Shown in pieces: positions 28,641 through 37,074 of a stretch of DNA of 64,000 bases. The notes under the pieces are model-generated. The model was not told where the DNA came from. It made no database searches and saw only the letters and a program-made list of their open reading frames with translations. Every line of letters starts with the position of its first letter. Within the stretch, counting starts at the first letter, position 1. A program made the translations under genes and the position numbers. Origin of the DNA: Umezawaea endophytica (lineage in GTDB: Bacteria; Actinomycetota; Actinomycetes; Mycobacteriales; Pseudonocardiaceae); assembly GCF_025061645.1 (NCBI RefSeq), contig NZ_JANYMP010000011.1, positions 62,001-126,000 of the forward strand. The letters are read 5' to 3'.

Positions 28641-28696
28641 GTCCTCGACGTTAACCCATGCGTCCAATACGGATTTTTGGTTTTATTCATACGGTG

Positions 28697-29614
28697 ATGG
28701 ATGAGATGGGATTGGCTCCCCGGTTGGCCGTGCTGCGGGCGTTGGCGCAGGAGGAGCACGTGACGCGGGTGGCCGAGGTCGTCGGGCTGCCGCAGCCGAC
28801 GGTGTCGCGGTGGCTGGCGGCGATCGGCGACGAGTTGGGGGCGCCGATCGTGGAGAAGGTGGGGCGCGGGGTCCGGCTGACCCGAGCCGGACGGCTGCTG
28901 GCCGAGGCGGCCGAGCGGTCCATGGCGGTGATGGAGGCCGGGTGGCGGGCCGCCGCCGAGGAGGTGGACCCGGAGCGGGGGCAGGTGGTGCTGGGGTTCC
29001 TGCACATGCTGGGGCGGTCGCTGGTGCCCGGCCTGGTGCGCGGGTTCCGGGACGCGCACCCGCTGGTGCGGTTCCGGCTGGTGCAGAACTCACGGCAGGT
29101 GGTGCTTGACCTGCTCAGCCGGGGGGAGATCGACCTGGCGCTGGTGGCGCCGCCGCCGGCGGTGGGTGAGTTCGAGGTGGCGTTGCTGCACGAGCAGGAG
29201 TTGGTGCTGGTGGTGCCCACCGGGCATCGGTTGGCCGGGCGGGGGGAGGTGGGGTTGGCGGAGTTGGTGGATGAGGACTTCGTGGTGCTGGAGCACGGGT
29301 ACGGGTTGCGGCAGATCACGGATGATCTTTGTGCGGAGGCTGGGTTCGCGCCTCGGGTGATGTTTGAGGGGCAAGAGATCGAGACGTTGAGGGGGTTGGT
29401 GGCGGCTGGGTTGGGGGTGGCTTTGTTGACCCACGGGGAGGGTGGGGTGGGGGTGGTGGAGTTGTCGATCACGCCTCGGGCTGCGCGGACCTTCGCGTTG
29501 GTGTGGAGGGGTGGGGTGGGGTTGCCTGGGGCTGTGGTGGCGTTTCGGGAGCATGCGTTGGGTGGGTCTGGTCAGGGCGGGCTTGGCGCGGGTTCCAGCG
29601 GGGGGCCGATTTGA
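28697..29614 (+). CDS. LysR-family transcriptional regulator
   Basis: 305 aa. N-terminal helix-turn-helix (RLAVLRALAQEEHVTRVAEVVGLPQPTVSRWLAAIGDELG) and a periplasmic-binding-like effector domain (VLGFLHMLGRSLVPGLVRGF...). It is divergent from the MFS gene across a 56-nt A/T-rich gap, the classic arrangement for a LysR regulator and its target. The last codons and the TGA stop lie inside repeat copy B. The 3' third is rich in TTG, GGT, CCT and GAT codons, with C replaced by T. The start could shift by one or three codons. Confidence 0.83.
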   Translation: MDEMGLAPRLAVLRALAQEEHVTRVAEVVGLPQPTVSRWLAAIGDELGAPIVEKVGRGVRLTRAGRLLAEAAERSMAVMEAGWRAAAEEVDPERGQVVLGFLHMLGRSLVPGLVRGFRDAHPLVRFRLVQNSRQVVLDLLSRGEIDLALVAPPPAVGEFEVALLHEQELVLVVPTGHRLAGRGEVGLAELVDEDFVVLEHGYGLRQITDDLCAEAGFAPRVMFEGQEIETLRGLVAAGLGVALLTHGEGGVGVVELSITPRAARTFALVWRGGVGLPGAVVAFREHALGGSGQGGLGAGSSGGPI

Positions 29615-29716
29615 CTTGGGGACCCCTCTTTTGCCCCTTTGATCGGGCTAAAAGGGCAGGCTGAAGACCTGCCCGATCGTCAATTTTAAGGGGCAAAACC
29701 CCAAGTAAAATCGGCC
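29604..29716 (-). repeat. Palindromic element, copy B (reverse)
   Basis: Same 18-bp ends as copy A but in the opposite direction. The middle stem is TTTTGCCCCTT/AAGGGGCAAAA and the inner stem GATCGGGC/GCCCGATC: different sequence, pairing kept. It lies between the convergent LysR and pepA gene ends and supplies the LysR stop codon. The most diverged of the four copies. Confidence 0.88.
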
Positions 29717-29838
29717 GGCTTTTGGGGGGCGTGTTGCGTGGGTGGGGGGTTGGGTTGGGTGAAGGCCCAGGTCAGAGCCGGTTCTGGGGTCAGTCGGCCT
29801 GGGTGGGGACGGGTTGGTGGGTGGGTGGCGCCCTCGGC

Positions 29839-31221
29839 TTAGCGGGTGTAGTTCTCCACTAGTTGGGCCAAGGTTCGGGCTGCGAAGCCGGTGCCGCCTG
29901 GGACTACCTCGTTGTAGTTGGTTTCCGACCTGGCTGGGCCTGCGATGTCCAGGTGGGCCCAGGGGAGGCCTGCTGTGAAGGTGCGCAGGAAGAGGGCCGC
30001 GGTGATGCCGCCTGGGCCTGGGGGGCATTGGCGTACGTCTGCGATGTCGCTCTTGACGGCGTCGGCGTGTTCTTCGAGTAGTGGCATGCGCCACCACGCT
30101 TCGTGCACCTGTTGGCCTGCTGTGGTGATGCGGGTTGCCAGGTCGTCGTCTGTTGCGAAGAGGCCGCCTGTGCGGAGGCCCAGGGTGACCTTCATGGCTC
30201 CCGTGAGGGTTGCCACGTCCACCAGGAGGTCTGGGTTGAGGGTGTTCACGGCGTACGCGAGGGCGTCTGCCAGGACGATCCTGCCCTCGGCGTCGGTGTT
30301 CGTCACTTCCGTGGTGGTGCCGCCGTGGTGGCGGATGATGTCGCCAGGGCGGTAGGCGGAGCCGGAGACGTGGTTCTCGGCGCACGGGACCAGGGCCGTG
30401 ACGTGGATCGGGAGGTTCCTGCGGGCGATGGTGAGCATGGCGGCGATGACCGCGGCGCCGCCGGACATGTCCGTGCGCATCAGGTGCATGCCGTCCGCGG
30501 GCTTGATGGAGATGCCGCCGGTGTCGAACGTGATGCCCTTGCCCACCAGCACGACGTGCGGGGTGCCGCCGGTGGCCGTCGGGGGCTGCCAGGACATCTC
30601 CAGGAGCCTCGGCGGGCGGACCGAGCCGCCGCCGACGGCCAGCACGCCGCCGAAGCCGTGGGCGGTCAGCCACTTCTCGTCGTGGACCGCCGCCTTGAGG
30701 CCGGGGAGCTTCTTGGCCTGCTTGGCCGCGGTGCTCGCGAGCCACTGGGGGTCCTTGGTGTTGGACGGCGTGTTCGCCAGGTCGCGGCTGAAGGCCGTGG
30801 CGAGGGCCAGGTCGTAGGCGTGGGCGGCTTCGGCCGCGAGCACGTCGGCGTAGCCGGGGTCCTGGACGACCAGGCGGAGCGACTTGATCCTGGGCGGCGG
30901 GGCCTCGGCGGTGACCTTGAAGCGGTAGCCGCCGAGGGTCGCGCCGAGCACGAACGCGCGGACCCGTTCCGCCTCGGTGTCGGCGGGCAGGAGGACGTCG
31001 TAGGAGTCGGCGGCGTCGGCCTCGGCCAGTTCGCGCACGAGGGTCGCGGCCGCGGCGCGCCACGTGCCCGGCTCGCCCTCGCCGACGCCGAGCACCCAGC
31101 CGTCACCGTCCCGGTCGGTCTTGCCGACCTCCGCCGTGGTGAGCACGACGCTCGGCACGCCACGTCGTGGCGCGTCAGCGACCTCGACCTCCACTAGGGC
31201 GGTGGGCAAGGGGGTGCGCAC
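29839..31221 (-). CDS. pepA: Leucyl aminopeptidase (M17)
   Basis: 460 aa. The M17 C-domain holds the two-zinc site: VGKGITFDTGGISIKP (Lys and Asp ligands) near residue 240, TDMSGGAAV near 263 and the signature NTDAEGRIVLADAL near 318. The N-domain is shorter than in E. coli PepA. It removes N-terminal residues from peptides in the cytosol as a hexamer. GTG start 6 nt after GAGGAG. The 3' end lies in the zone of skewed composition next to copy B, with many A-ending codons. Confidence 0.88.
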   Translation of the reverse strand: MRTPLPTALVEVEVADAPRRGVPSVVLTTAEVGKTDRDGDGWVLGVGEGEPGTWRAAAATLVRELAEADAADSYDVLLPADTEAERVRAFVLGATLGGYRFKVTAEAPPPRIKSLRLVVQDPGYADVLAAEAAHAYDLALATAFSRDLANTPSNTKDPQWLASTAAKQAKKLPGLKAAVHDEKWLTAHGFGGVLAVGGGSVRPPRLLEMSWQPPTATGGTPHVVLVGKGITFDTGGISIKPADGMHLMRTDMSGGAAVIAAMLTIARRNLPIHVTALVPCAENHVSGSAYRPGDIIRHHGGTTTEVTNTDAEGRIVLADALAYAVNTLNPDLLVDVATLTGAMKVTLGLRTGGLFATDDDLATRITTAGQQVHEAWWRMPLLEEHADAVKSDIADVRQCPPGPGGITAALFLRTFTAGLPWAHLDIAGPARSETNYNEVVPGGTGFAARTLAQLVENYTR

Positions 31222-31269
31222 GGCGTTCTCCTCAGTCAACTGTGTATGCGGTATCACAACGAAGTGAGG

Positions 31270-31295
31270 CCCCGGTTCCACAGTGGAAACCGGGG
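31270..31295 (-). terminator. Hairpin after the DUF3117 gene
   Basis: CCCCGGTT/AACCGGGG 8-bp stem, extended by CCA/TGG across a one-base bulge, 25 nt past the stop. No U-tract; it could also insulate pepA. Confidence 0.45.
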
Positions 31296-31319
31296 CTTCG
31301 AGGCTTCTGGAGGCTGGGA

Positions 31320-31487
31320 TCAGCCAACGGCCGCCTTCAAGGCATCGCCCAGGGCGCTGGCCTCCTCCGCCGACATCTCGACGACGAGGCGCCCACCACC
31401 CTCAAGCGGAACGCGCATCACGATGCCGCGCCCCTCCTTGGTGACCTCAAGGGGACCGTCGCCGGTCCGGGGCTTCATGGCCGCCAT
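31320..31487 (-). CDS. DUF3117 small protein (Rv1211-like)
   Basis: 55 aa. The sequence (MAAMKPRTGDGPLEVTKEGR, then GGGRLVVEMSAEEASALGDAL) is the highly conserved actinobacterial DUF3117 family. The core looks like a short beta-hairpin plus helix. GGAGGGAG precedes the ATG. In M. tuberculosis the homologue sits between tagA and glgA, the same relative place. Function unknown. Confidence 0.88.
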   Translation of the reverse strand: MAAMKPRTGDGPLEVTKEGRGIVMRVPLEGGGRLVVEMSAEEASALGDALKAAVG

Positions 31488-31802
31488 AGCGTGCTCCCTC
31501 CGTCAAAACCCTTCCCCGTCCGACCTGGTTCGCGAAACCCGGCCGGATCCGCGTCCATTCTCCCCTATCCGGACTCAGCCGCGAAACCGAACCGATCTTT
31601 CGGCGGTTCCCGAAGCCATTTGTCGATCTTGACTTGTCCCTGTTCAGGGGCTGGATCGCCGTACTGCAAAGGGATTCCGCGAAGACGATCACCGTCACCG
31701 GTTCGTGATCCATCCCCCGTGCGCGGGTCACCTGTTCCGGCGCGTCCCGGCCCGACGGCCCGCCCTGGTCGCGCGGGGCCGGGCCTGCCAGACTCGACCG
31801 TC
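31488..31802. other. Intergenic region upstream of DUF3117 and PaaX-like genes
   Basis: 315 nt between divergent genes. No coding character on either strand and no strong hairpin seen. The last bases before the PaaX-like GTG include CAGACT 8 nt upstream, a weak match to a leaderless -10. It presumably holds both promoters. Confidence 0.4.
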
Positions 31803-32603
31803 GTGCGAGCCAGATCCGCGTTGTTCGACGTGTACGGCGGCCACCTGCGTGAACGCGGTGGCGCCGCGACCATCGCCGCCCTGGTGAGGTTGATGGAACC
31901 GCTGGACTTCGCCGCGCCCGCCGTGCGCACGGCGGTGTCCCGCACCGTCCGACAGGGATGGCTGCACCCGGTCCGGCTGGCAGATGGCCCCGGCTACGCC
32001 ATGACCCCCAGGGCCGAACGGCGGCTTGACGAAGCGGCCGCGAGGATCTACCGCACCCGGCCGTCCACCTGGGACGGTCGGTGGCACGTGCTGGTGCTGG
32101 AGGAACTCCCCGGCCGCGAATCGCGCGAACGGCTGGCCTCCTCGCTGCAACTGCTCGGCTACGGCGCGTTGGGCCCCGTGACGTGGATCGCACCCCGCCC
32201 CTCCCCCGAGCTGGCGGACGTGCTGGCGGCCGAGGGTGTGGCGGCGAGCACGTTCCACGGCGGACACGAGGGTGACGACGGCGGTCTGGCCGCGCGGGCG
32301 TGGGACCTCGCCGCGCTCGGTCGGGACTACGCGGCGTTCGTCGCGGAGTGGTCGCCGGTGATGTCCGGTGTGGACGGTTCGGCCCCTCCCGTGTCGTTCG
32401 CCGCGTCGCAGCGGCTGCTGCACGCGTGGCGGAAGTTCCTGTTCCGGGATCCGGGCCTGCCCCTGGAACTGCTGCCCGCCGACTGGCCGGGCACCGGCGC
32501 GGCCGAGTTCTTCGACCGGCACACGGCCCGGCTGGCGCCCGCCGTGGAGCGGTTCGTGGACGACTGCCTGGACAAGTCGGCGCGGAACGAGTCCACTGCT
32601 TAG
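31803..32603 (+). CDS. PaaX-family transcriptional regulator
   Basis: 266 aa. Winged-helix N-terminus typical of PaaX (RSALFDVYGGHLRERGGAATIAALVRLMEPL), the motif RTAVSRTVRQGWL, and the C-terminal PaaX domain (WDGRWHVLVLEELPGRESRERLASSLQLLGYG). PaaX represses phenylacetate catabolism until phenylacetyl-CoA binds. A PaaG-like gene follows after 27 nt. No other paa genes are in the window. The GTG start matches the family's N-terminus. Confidence 0.82.
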   Translation: MRARSALFDVYGGHLRERGGAATIAALVRLMEPLDFAAPAVRTAVSRTVRQGWLHPVRLADGPGYAMTPRAERRLDEAAARIYRTRPSTWDGRWHVLVLEELPGRESRERLASSLQLLGYGALGPVTWIAPRPSPELADVLAAEGVAASTFHGGHEGDDGGLAARAWDLAALGRDYAAFVAEWSPVMSGVDGSAPPVSFAASQRLLHAWRKFLFRDPGLPLELLPADWPGTGAAEFFDRHTARLAPAVERFVDDCLDKSARNESTA

Positions 32604-32630
32604 GTAGTCACCGAACTGGAGGTCCCCGCC

Positions 32631-33416
32631 GTGTCCGAACTCCTCGTCGACGACGCCGACGGTGTGCGCACGTTCACGCTGAACCGCCCGGAGGCGTTCA
32701 ACTCGTTCTCGGTGTCGTTGAAGGAGGCGTTCCTGGAGGCCGTCCTGGAGACGGCGAAGGACGAGTCGGTGCGCGCCGTGGTCATCACCGGTGCGGGTCG
32801 GGCGTTCTGCGCGGGCCAGGACCTCAAGGAGCACATCGCGCTGCTGGAGGCCGGTGACCCGGCGCCGCTGAACACCGTGGAGCTGCACTACAACCCGCTG
32901 ATCAAGGCCATCATCGGGATGCCGAAGCCGGTGATCGCCGCGGTCAACGGCACGGCGGCGGGCGCGGGCGCGTCGATCGCGTACGCGTGCGACCTGCGGG
33001 TCGCGTCGGCGTCGGCGAAGTTCCTGATGGCGTTCGCGAACGTCGGCCTCACGTCGGACTCGGGCGCGGCGTGGACGCTGCCGAGGCTGATCGGGCACGG
33101 CAGGGCGATGGAGATGATGCTGCTCGCGCAGCCGGTGGACGCGCAGGACGCGCTGCGGATCGGGATGGTCGGCCAGGTCGTGCCGGACGGCGAGGCGCTG
33201 AGCACCGCGCAGGCGCTGGCCAGGCGGCTCGCGGCAGGCCCGACGACGGCCTACGCGATGATCAAGAAGGCGTTGGCCGTCGGGTCCGGCGGGACGCTGA
33301 ACGACGCGCTGGAGATCGAGGCCAGCACCCAGGCGCTGGCGGGCGCCACCGACGACCACCGCGAGGCCGTGGCCGCGTTCGTGGCGAAGCGCACGCCGAA
33401 GTTCACCGGGAAGTAG
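32631..33416 (+). CDS. paaG: Enoyl-CoA hydratase/isomerase, PaaG-like
   Basis: 261 aa crotonase fold. Oxyanion loop GAGRAFCAGQDL near residue 54, second oxyanion strand AVNGTAAGAGAS near 104, and FANVGLTSDSGAAWTLPRLIG near 135, which aligns with PaaG's catalytic-aspartate region. The C-terminus PKFTGK is also PaaG-like. PaaG isomerises the ring-epoxide of phenylacetyl-CoA to an oxepin. The PaaX neighbour supports the call. GTG start with GGAGG upstream; 3' end overlaps tag by 14 nt. Confidence 0.82.
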   Translation: MSELLVDDADGVRTFTLNRPEAFNSFSVSLKEAFLEAVLETAKDESVRAVVITGAGRAFCAGQDLKEHIALLEAGDPAPLNTVELHYNPLIKAIIGMPKPVIAAVNGTAAGAGASIAYACDLRVASASAKFLMAFANVGLTSDSGAAWTLPRLIGHGRAMEMMLLAQPVDAQDALRIGMVGQVVPDGEALSTAQALARRLAAGPTTAYAMIKKALAVGSGGTLNDALEIEASTQALAGATDDHREAVAAFVAKRTPKFTGK

Positions 33417-33984
33417 CGGGCCGCCTGCGCCGGTCGGCGGCGACCGCCCGGAAGCAGGTCGCGACGTGGTCGTCGACCATGCCGGTGGCCTGCATCAGCG
33501 CGTACGCCGTGGTCGGGCCGAAGAAGACGAAGCCGCGGCGCTTGAGCTCCTTGGCGAGGGCCTTGGACTCGGGCGTCACGGCGGGCACGTCGGCCATCGT
33601 CGCGGGCCGCACGCGCCCCTCCTTCGACGGCGCGAACGACCACAGGAGGTCGTCGAACGGCACGTCCAGGTCCGCGAGGACACCCGCGTTGCGCACGCAG
33701 GCGTTGATCTTGGCCCGGTTGCGCACGATGGACGCGTCGGCCATCAGCCGCTCGACGTCGGCGTCGTCGTAGGCCGCGACGGTGGCCGGGTCGAAGCCCC
33801 CGAACGCGCGGCGGAACGACTCGCGCTTGCGCAGGATCGTGATCCACGACAGGCCGGACTGGAAGGCCTCCAGGCACAGCCGTTCGAACAGCTCGGTCTC
33901 GCCGTGCAGCTCCACGCCCCACTCGGTGTCGTGGTACTCGGCGTAGTCCGGGGTGCTGTCGCCCCAGGCGCAGCGGACGATCAC
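33403..33984 (-). CDS. tag: DNA-3-methyladenine glycosylase I
   Basis: 193 aa. Tag signature: RCAWGDSTPDYAEYHDTEWG at the N-terminus, FERLCLEAFQSGLSWITIL near 34 and GFVFFGPTTAYALMQATGMVDDH near 150. The zinc-snap residues are Cys4 and His17 with a C-terminal His (DDHVATC). It excises 3-methyladenine from alkylated DNA. The GTG start overlaps the stop of the SRPBCC gene. Same neighbourhood as mycobacterial tagA. Confidence 0.9.
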   Translation of the reverse strand: MIVRCAWGDSTPDYAEYHDTEWGVELHGETELFERLCLEAFQSGLSWITILRKRESFRRAFGGFDPATVAAYDDADVERLMADASIVRNRAKINACVRNAGVLADLDVPFDDLLWSFAPSKEGRVRPATMADVPAVTPESKALAKELKRRGFVFFGPTTAYALMQATGMVDDHVATCFRAVAADRRRRPATSR

Positions 33985-34427
33985 CGACCGTACCCCTCCG
34001 CGAACCGGGCGAACTTCGCCAGCGACCGCCGCACGCCCCAGGTGAACGCGGGGCGCGCCAGCGGCCAGCCGAGCCTGCCGACGGCGCCGAGCGGCAGGTC
34101 GAGGTGTTCGACCCAGACGAACTCCGACGACCGGTCGGTGACCGGGTTGACGATGAACTCGCCGGTGCCGCGGACGACCTTGCCGGTGTGCAGGACGACG
34201 CAGCGCGTCGGCGGCTCCCACTCGGTGATCCGCATGGTGTCGGTGAAGCCCAGCGGCCCGACCCCGGTGAACGCGGCCAGCGTGGAGCCGACGCCCCTGC
34301 CGTCGCCCGAGGTCACCCGCACCGACGTGCCGAGGATCCACTCGCCCTGCCGGGCCCAGTCCGTCATCGCGGCCCACGTCGTCTCGACGGGCGCGGCCAC
34401 CGGGACCCGGAGTTCGACCTCCGTCAC
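33981..34427 (-). CDS. SRPBCC (polyketide-cyclase-like) protein
   Basis: 148 aa. START-like helix-grip fold: VPVAAPVETTWAAMTDWARQGEWI at the N-terminus, beta strands with TMRITEWEPPTRCVVLHTGK, and a C-terminal helix (RRSLAKFARFAEGYGR). The ligand is unknown. Both ends are coupled: the GTG start overlaps the DivIVA-domain gene's stop and its stop overlaps tag's start, so the three form one unit. Confidence 0.78.
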   Translation of the reverse strand: MTEVELRVPVAAPVETTWAAMTDWARQGEWILGTSVRVTSGDGRGVGSTLAAFTGVGPLGFTDTMRITEWEPPTRCVVLHTGKVVRGTGEFIVNPVTDRSSEFVWVEHLDLPLGAVGRLGWPLARPAFTWGVRRSLAKFARFAEGYGR

Positions 34428-34783
34428 GTGGACCGCCCGTTCTCGGCGGCGTGCTGCGGGACGTGCTCGGGCTCCGGTTCGAGTTCGGGCAGGGGGCCGC
34501 CGTTCTCCAGCTCGGCGATCCGGGCGCGCAGCTCGTCGACCTCGGTCGCGAGCCGTTCGAGCACCCAGTCGACCTCGGTCATCTTGTAGCCGCGCACCAC
34601 CTGTTGGAAGCGCAGGCTGCGGACGTCGTTCGAGGTCACGTCCTCGGGTGGGAGCCTGGTCGGCGACGCGCCGGGCGGCAGGGGAGCCAACTCCTCGCCG
34701 CGGCCGAACACGAGCGCGGACAACAGGAACACCACGGCAGCCACGAGAACCATGACGACGAGGTAGATGAGCGCGGTGGTCAC
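34424..34783 (-). CDS. DivIVA-domain membrane protein (Rv1209-like)
   Basis: 119 aa. One N-terminal transmembrane helix (LIYLVVMVLVAAVVFLLSALVF) then a DivIVA-type coiled coil (VTSNDVRSLRFQQVVRGYKM, TEVDWVLERLATEVDELRARI). This short DivIVA-domain family occurs between folP2/gpgS and tagA in mycobacteria. Polar-growth or membrane-curvature binding is inferred from the domain. CACGAT lies 7 nt before the GTG, a weak leaderless -10. Confidence 0.82.
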   Translation of the reverse strand: MTTALIYLVVMVLVAAVVFLLSALVFGRGEELAPLPPGASPTRLPPEDVTSNDVRSLRFQQVVRGYKMTEVDWVLERLATEVDELRARIAELENGGPLPELEPEPEHVPQHAAENGRST

Positions 34784-34811
34784 GACGACGATCGTGGCAC
34801 ATCGCGGGCGA

Positions 34812-35477
34812 TCAGACTGCGGACAGCACCAGACAGCGCCTCGCCAGCACCCCGACGCGGATGAAGACGACGTAGAACCAGACCCCGGCCAGCAGCACCG
34901 GCGCGGGCATCAGCAGCCGCGGCGCGTCCAGTGCCGCGGTGCCGATGACGACCGACAGGTTGAACGCGATCCCGAGCCCGACGCAGCCCGCGGCGACCAG
35001 TCCCCCGAGCCTGCTGAGAGTGCTTCCGCTGACGCCGCGCCGGGACAGCAGCCGCCCGGCGGCCAGCGAGGCGCCCGCGATCCCGGTGATGATCCACGGG
35101 ACGTAGCCGTTGCCCTGGGAGACGAACACGTACCAGCTCGGCGTGGGTCCCTGGTCGAACGCGGTCCAGGGGCCGATCCAGAACATCCGGTTCAGCTCCC
35201 ACAGCACGTACGTCAGCGGGATCAGCAGCATCACGGTCCGCAGCATCGTCGCGGCGTGCGCGGCGGCCAGTTCGGCCTGGTAGCCGGGCGCGACGACGGC
35301 GAGCGGGCCGAACTCCCCGACCGCGCGGCGCTCGGCGTCCTCCGTGGACAGCCCGGTGTCGCGGTAGGAGTCCGCCGCGTCGTCGAGGCTGTCGCGGGCT
35401 TCGGCGAGGAGGTCGGCCTTGACGTGGGCCGGGCCGCGCAGCCGCCGGGCCAGGTCGCCGACGTACTCGTCGATCAC
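34812..35477 (-). CDS. Permease-prefix-domain membrane protein
   Basis: 221 aa. Residues ~1-60 (IDEYVGDLARRLRGPAHVKADLLAEARDSLDDAAD..., ERRAVGEFG) form the permease-prefix domain found on proteins paired with PadR regulators. About five transmembrane helices follow. The GTG start overlaps the padR stop, so the two genes are one unit, a common actinomycete arrangement. No transport partner is seen. Confidence 0.78.
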   Translation of the reverse strand: MIDEYVGDLARRLRGPAHVKADLLAEARDSLDDAADSYRDTGLSTEDAERRAVGEFGPLAVVAPGYQAELAAAHAATMLRTVMLLIPLTYVLWELNRMFWIGPWTAFDQGPTPSWYVFVSQGNGYVPWIITGIAGASLAAGRLLSRRGVSGSTLSRLGGLVAAGCVGLGIAFNLSVVIGTAALDAPRLLMPAPVLLAGVWFYVVFIRVGVLARRCLVLSAV

Positions 35478-35812
35478 GCCTGCTCCGGCCACGGGCCACC
35501 TCCGAGGACGCCTTCGATGGCGGTGGTGAACTCGCGCCAGGCGGCGCGTTCGTCCGACAGGGCCCGTCGGCCGGCGCCGGTGAGCCGGTACGTGCGGCGC
35601 TTGCGGCCCGCGACGGTGCTCCACTCGCTGGCGACGTGCCCGGCCCGTTCCAGCCTGCGCAGCGCCGGGTAGACGGTGCCGGTCGGCAGGTCGAGCGCGC
35701 CTCCGCTGCGCCGCTGGAGCGCCTCGATGATCGCGTACCCGTGCAGCTCGCCGTCGTCCAAGGTGGCCAGCAGCAGTGCGTCCAGGTGGCCGCGCAGCGC
35801 GTCGGACTTCAT
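35474..35812 (-). CDS. PadR-family transcriptional regulator
   Basis: 112 aa. Winged helix of PadR type: HLDALLLATLDDGELHGYAIIEAL, then LPTGTVYPALRRLERAGHVASEW and RRTYRLTGAGRRAL. The short C-terminal helix mediates dimerisation. Divergent from cydA across 88 nt containing a perfect 10-bp palindrome. TAGACT lies 8 nt before the ATG, suggesting a leaderless transcript. It probably represses itself and perhaps the cyd operon. Confidence 0.85.
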   Translation of the reverse strand: MKSDALRGHLDALLLATLDDGELHGYAIIEALQRRSGGALDLPTGTVYPALRRLERAGHVASEWSTVAGRKRRTYRLTGAGRRALSDERAAWREFTTAIEGVLGGGPWPEQA

Positions 35813-35820
35813 GAGTAGCG

Positions 35821-35826
35821 AGTCTA
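35821..35826 (-). promoter_or_regulatory. Candidate leaderless -10 (TAGACT) for padR
   Basis: TANNNT hexamer 8 nt before the ATG on the minus strand; no Shine-Dalgarno sequence. Confidence 0.5.
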
Positions 35827-35845
35827 CGGGTCCGTTCCAGGGACG

Positions 35846-35867
35846 ACATCGGGGAAGTCCCCGATGT
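35846..35867. promoter_or_regulatory. Palindromic operator candidate between padR and cydA
   Basis: ACATCGGGGA-AG-TCCCCGATGT is a perfect 10-bp inverted repeat about 35-55 bp from each start. Its ATGT end, followed 14 nt later by ACAT, resembles PadR operators, which carry ATGT/ACAT half-sites. Confidence 0.55.
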
Positions 35868-35900
35868 TAGGTAGACAGACTACATATAGCGTGGCCACCC

Positions 35901-37061
35901 ATGGACCCCCTCGACCTGGCGCGGGCGCAGTTCGCCACCACCACCTCGTTCCACTTCCTCTTCGTGCTGCTGACGCTCGGGCTGGTGACCCTCGTCGCCG
36001 TCGTGCAGACCGGGTTCGCGCTGACCGGACGACCGGTGCTGGAGCGGATGGCCCGGTTCTGGGGCCGGATCTACGTCGTCAACTACGCACTCGGCATCGC
36101 GACCGGGATCGTCATGGAGTTCCAGTTCGGGCTGAACTGGTCCGGGCTCTCCACCTACGCGGGCGACGTGTTCGGCGCGCCGCTGGCGATCGAGACCCTG
36201 GTGGCGTTCTTCCTGGAGTCGACGTTCCTCGGCCTGTGGATCTTCGGCTGGGGACGGCTGAACCGGTGGGCGCACCTCGCGCTGATCTGGCTCGTGACGG
36301 CCACCGCGTACGCCTCGGCGTTCTGGATCATGGTCGCCAACGGGTTCCTCCAGCACCCGGTCGGCCACGAGGAGCAAGGTGGGGTGCTGCGGCTCGTCGA
36401 CTTCGGCGCGCTGCTGGTGAACCCGACGTTCACCGCCGCGTTCCTGCACGTCGTCGGGGCCGCGCTGACCGTCGGCGGGGTGTTCGTGGTCGGCGTCAGC
36501 GCGTACCACTTCATCCGGCGCACGGCGGAGGTCGACTTCTTCCGCCGGTCGCTGCGACTCGGCGTCGTGACCACGGCGATCTCCGCGCCGTTCCTCGTCG
36601 GCGCGGGCATCGCCCAGTTCCCGGTGATCAACGAGCTCCAGCCGGACAAGTTCGCGGGCAGGCCCGGCCTGGGGATCCCGCTGTCGGTGATGATGCTGAT
36701 CGGCGTGGCGCTGGTGCTGGCGAGCTGGACCGCGGTGCCGCTGCTCGCCCGCGACCTGGTGATCCGCCTGCGCTTCCCGCTGTACCTCATGGTGCTGGGG
36801 ATCCCGCTGCCCTTCGTCGCCGCCATCGGCGGCTGGGTGGTGCGCGAGGTCGGCAGGCAGCCCTGGCTCGTCCACGGCCTGCTGCGCACGGAGGACGCCC
36901 TGTCCCCGGTCAGCGCGACGGCCGTCCTCACGTCCTTCATCGCCTTCACCGGCGTCTTCACCGCGCTCGCCATCACCGACTGGGTGCTGATCTCCCGCAT
37001 CGCCCGGCGCGGCCCCGAGGTCACGCCGGTCCCGCGGCCCGTGTCCGCGCTGGTCCTGTGA
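35901..37061 (+). CDS. cydA: Cytochrome bd-type oxidase subunit I (short CydA)
   Basis: 386 aa, clearly shorter than typical CydA (~450-520). It keeps the N-terminal heme-b595 histidine region (TTSFHFLFVLLTLG), FQFGLNWSGLS, FLESTFLGLWIFGW, AAFLHVVGAA with the b558 histidine, and GGWVVREVGRQPW. The hydrophilic quinol (Q) loop between helices 6 and 7 is reduced to about INELQPDKFAGRPGLG. This may be an AppC/CioA-like variant. Starts the cydABDC operon. No clear ribosome site, so the leader is short or absent. Confidence 0.85.
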   Translation: MDPLDLARAQFATTTSFHFLFVLLTLGLVTLVAVVQTGFALTGRPVLERMARFWGRIYVVNYALGIATGIVMEFQFGLNWSGLSTYAGDVFGAPLAIETLVAFFLESTFLGLWIFGWGRLNRWAHLALIWLVTATAYASAFWIMVANGFLQHPVGHEEQGGVLRLVDFGALLVNPTFTAAFLHVVGAALTVGGVFVVGVSAYHFIRRTAEVDFFRRSLRLGVVTTAISAPFLVGAGIAQFPVINELQPDKFAGRPGLGIPLSVMMLIGVALVLASWTAVPLLARDLVIRLRFPLYLMVLGIPLPFVAAIGGWVVREVGRQPWLVHGLLRTEDALSPVSATAVLTSFIAFTGVFTALAITDWVLISRIARRGPEVTPVPRPVSALVL

Positions 37062-37074
37062 AAGGGGAACGACC

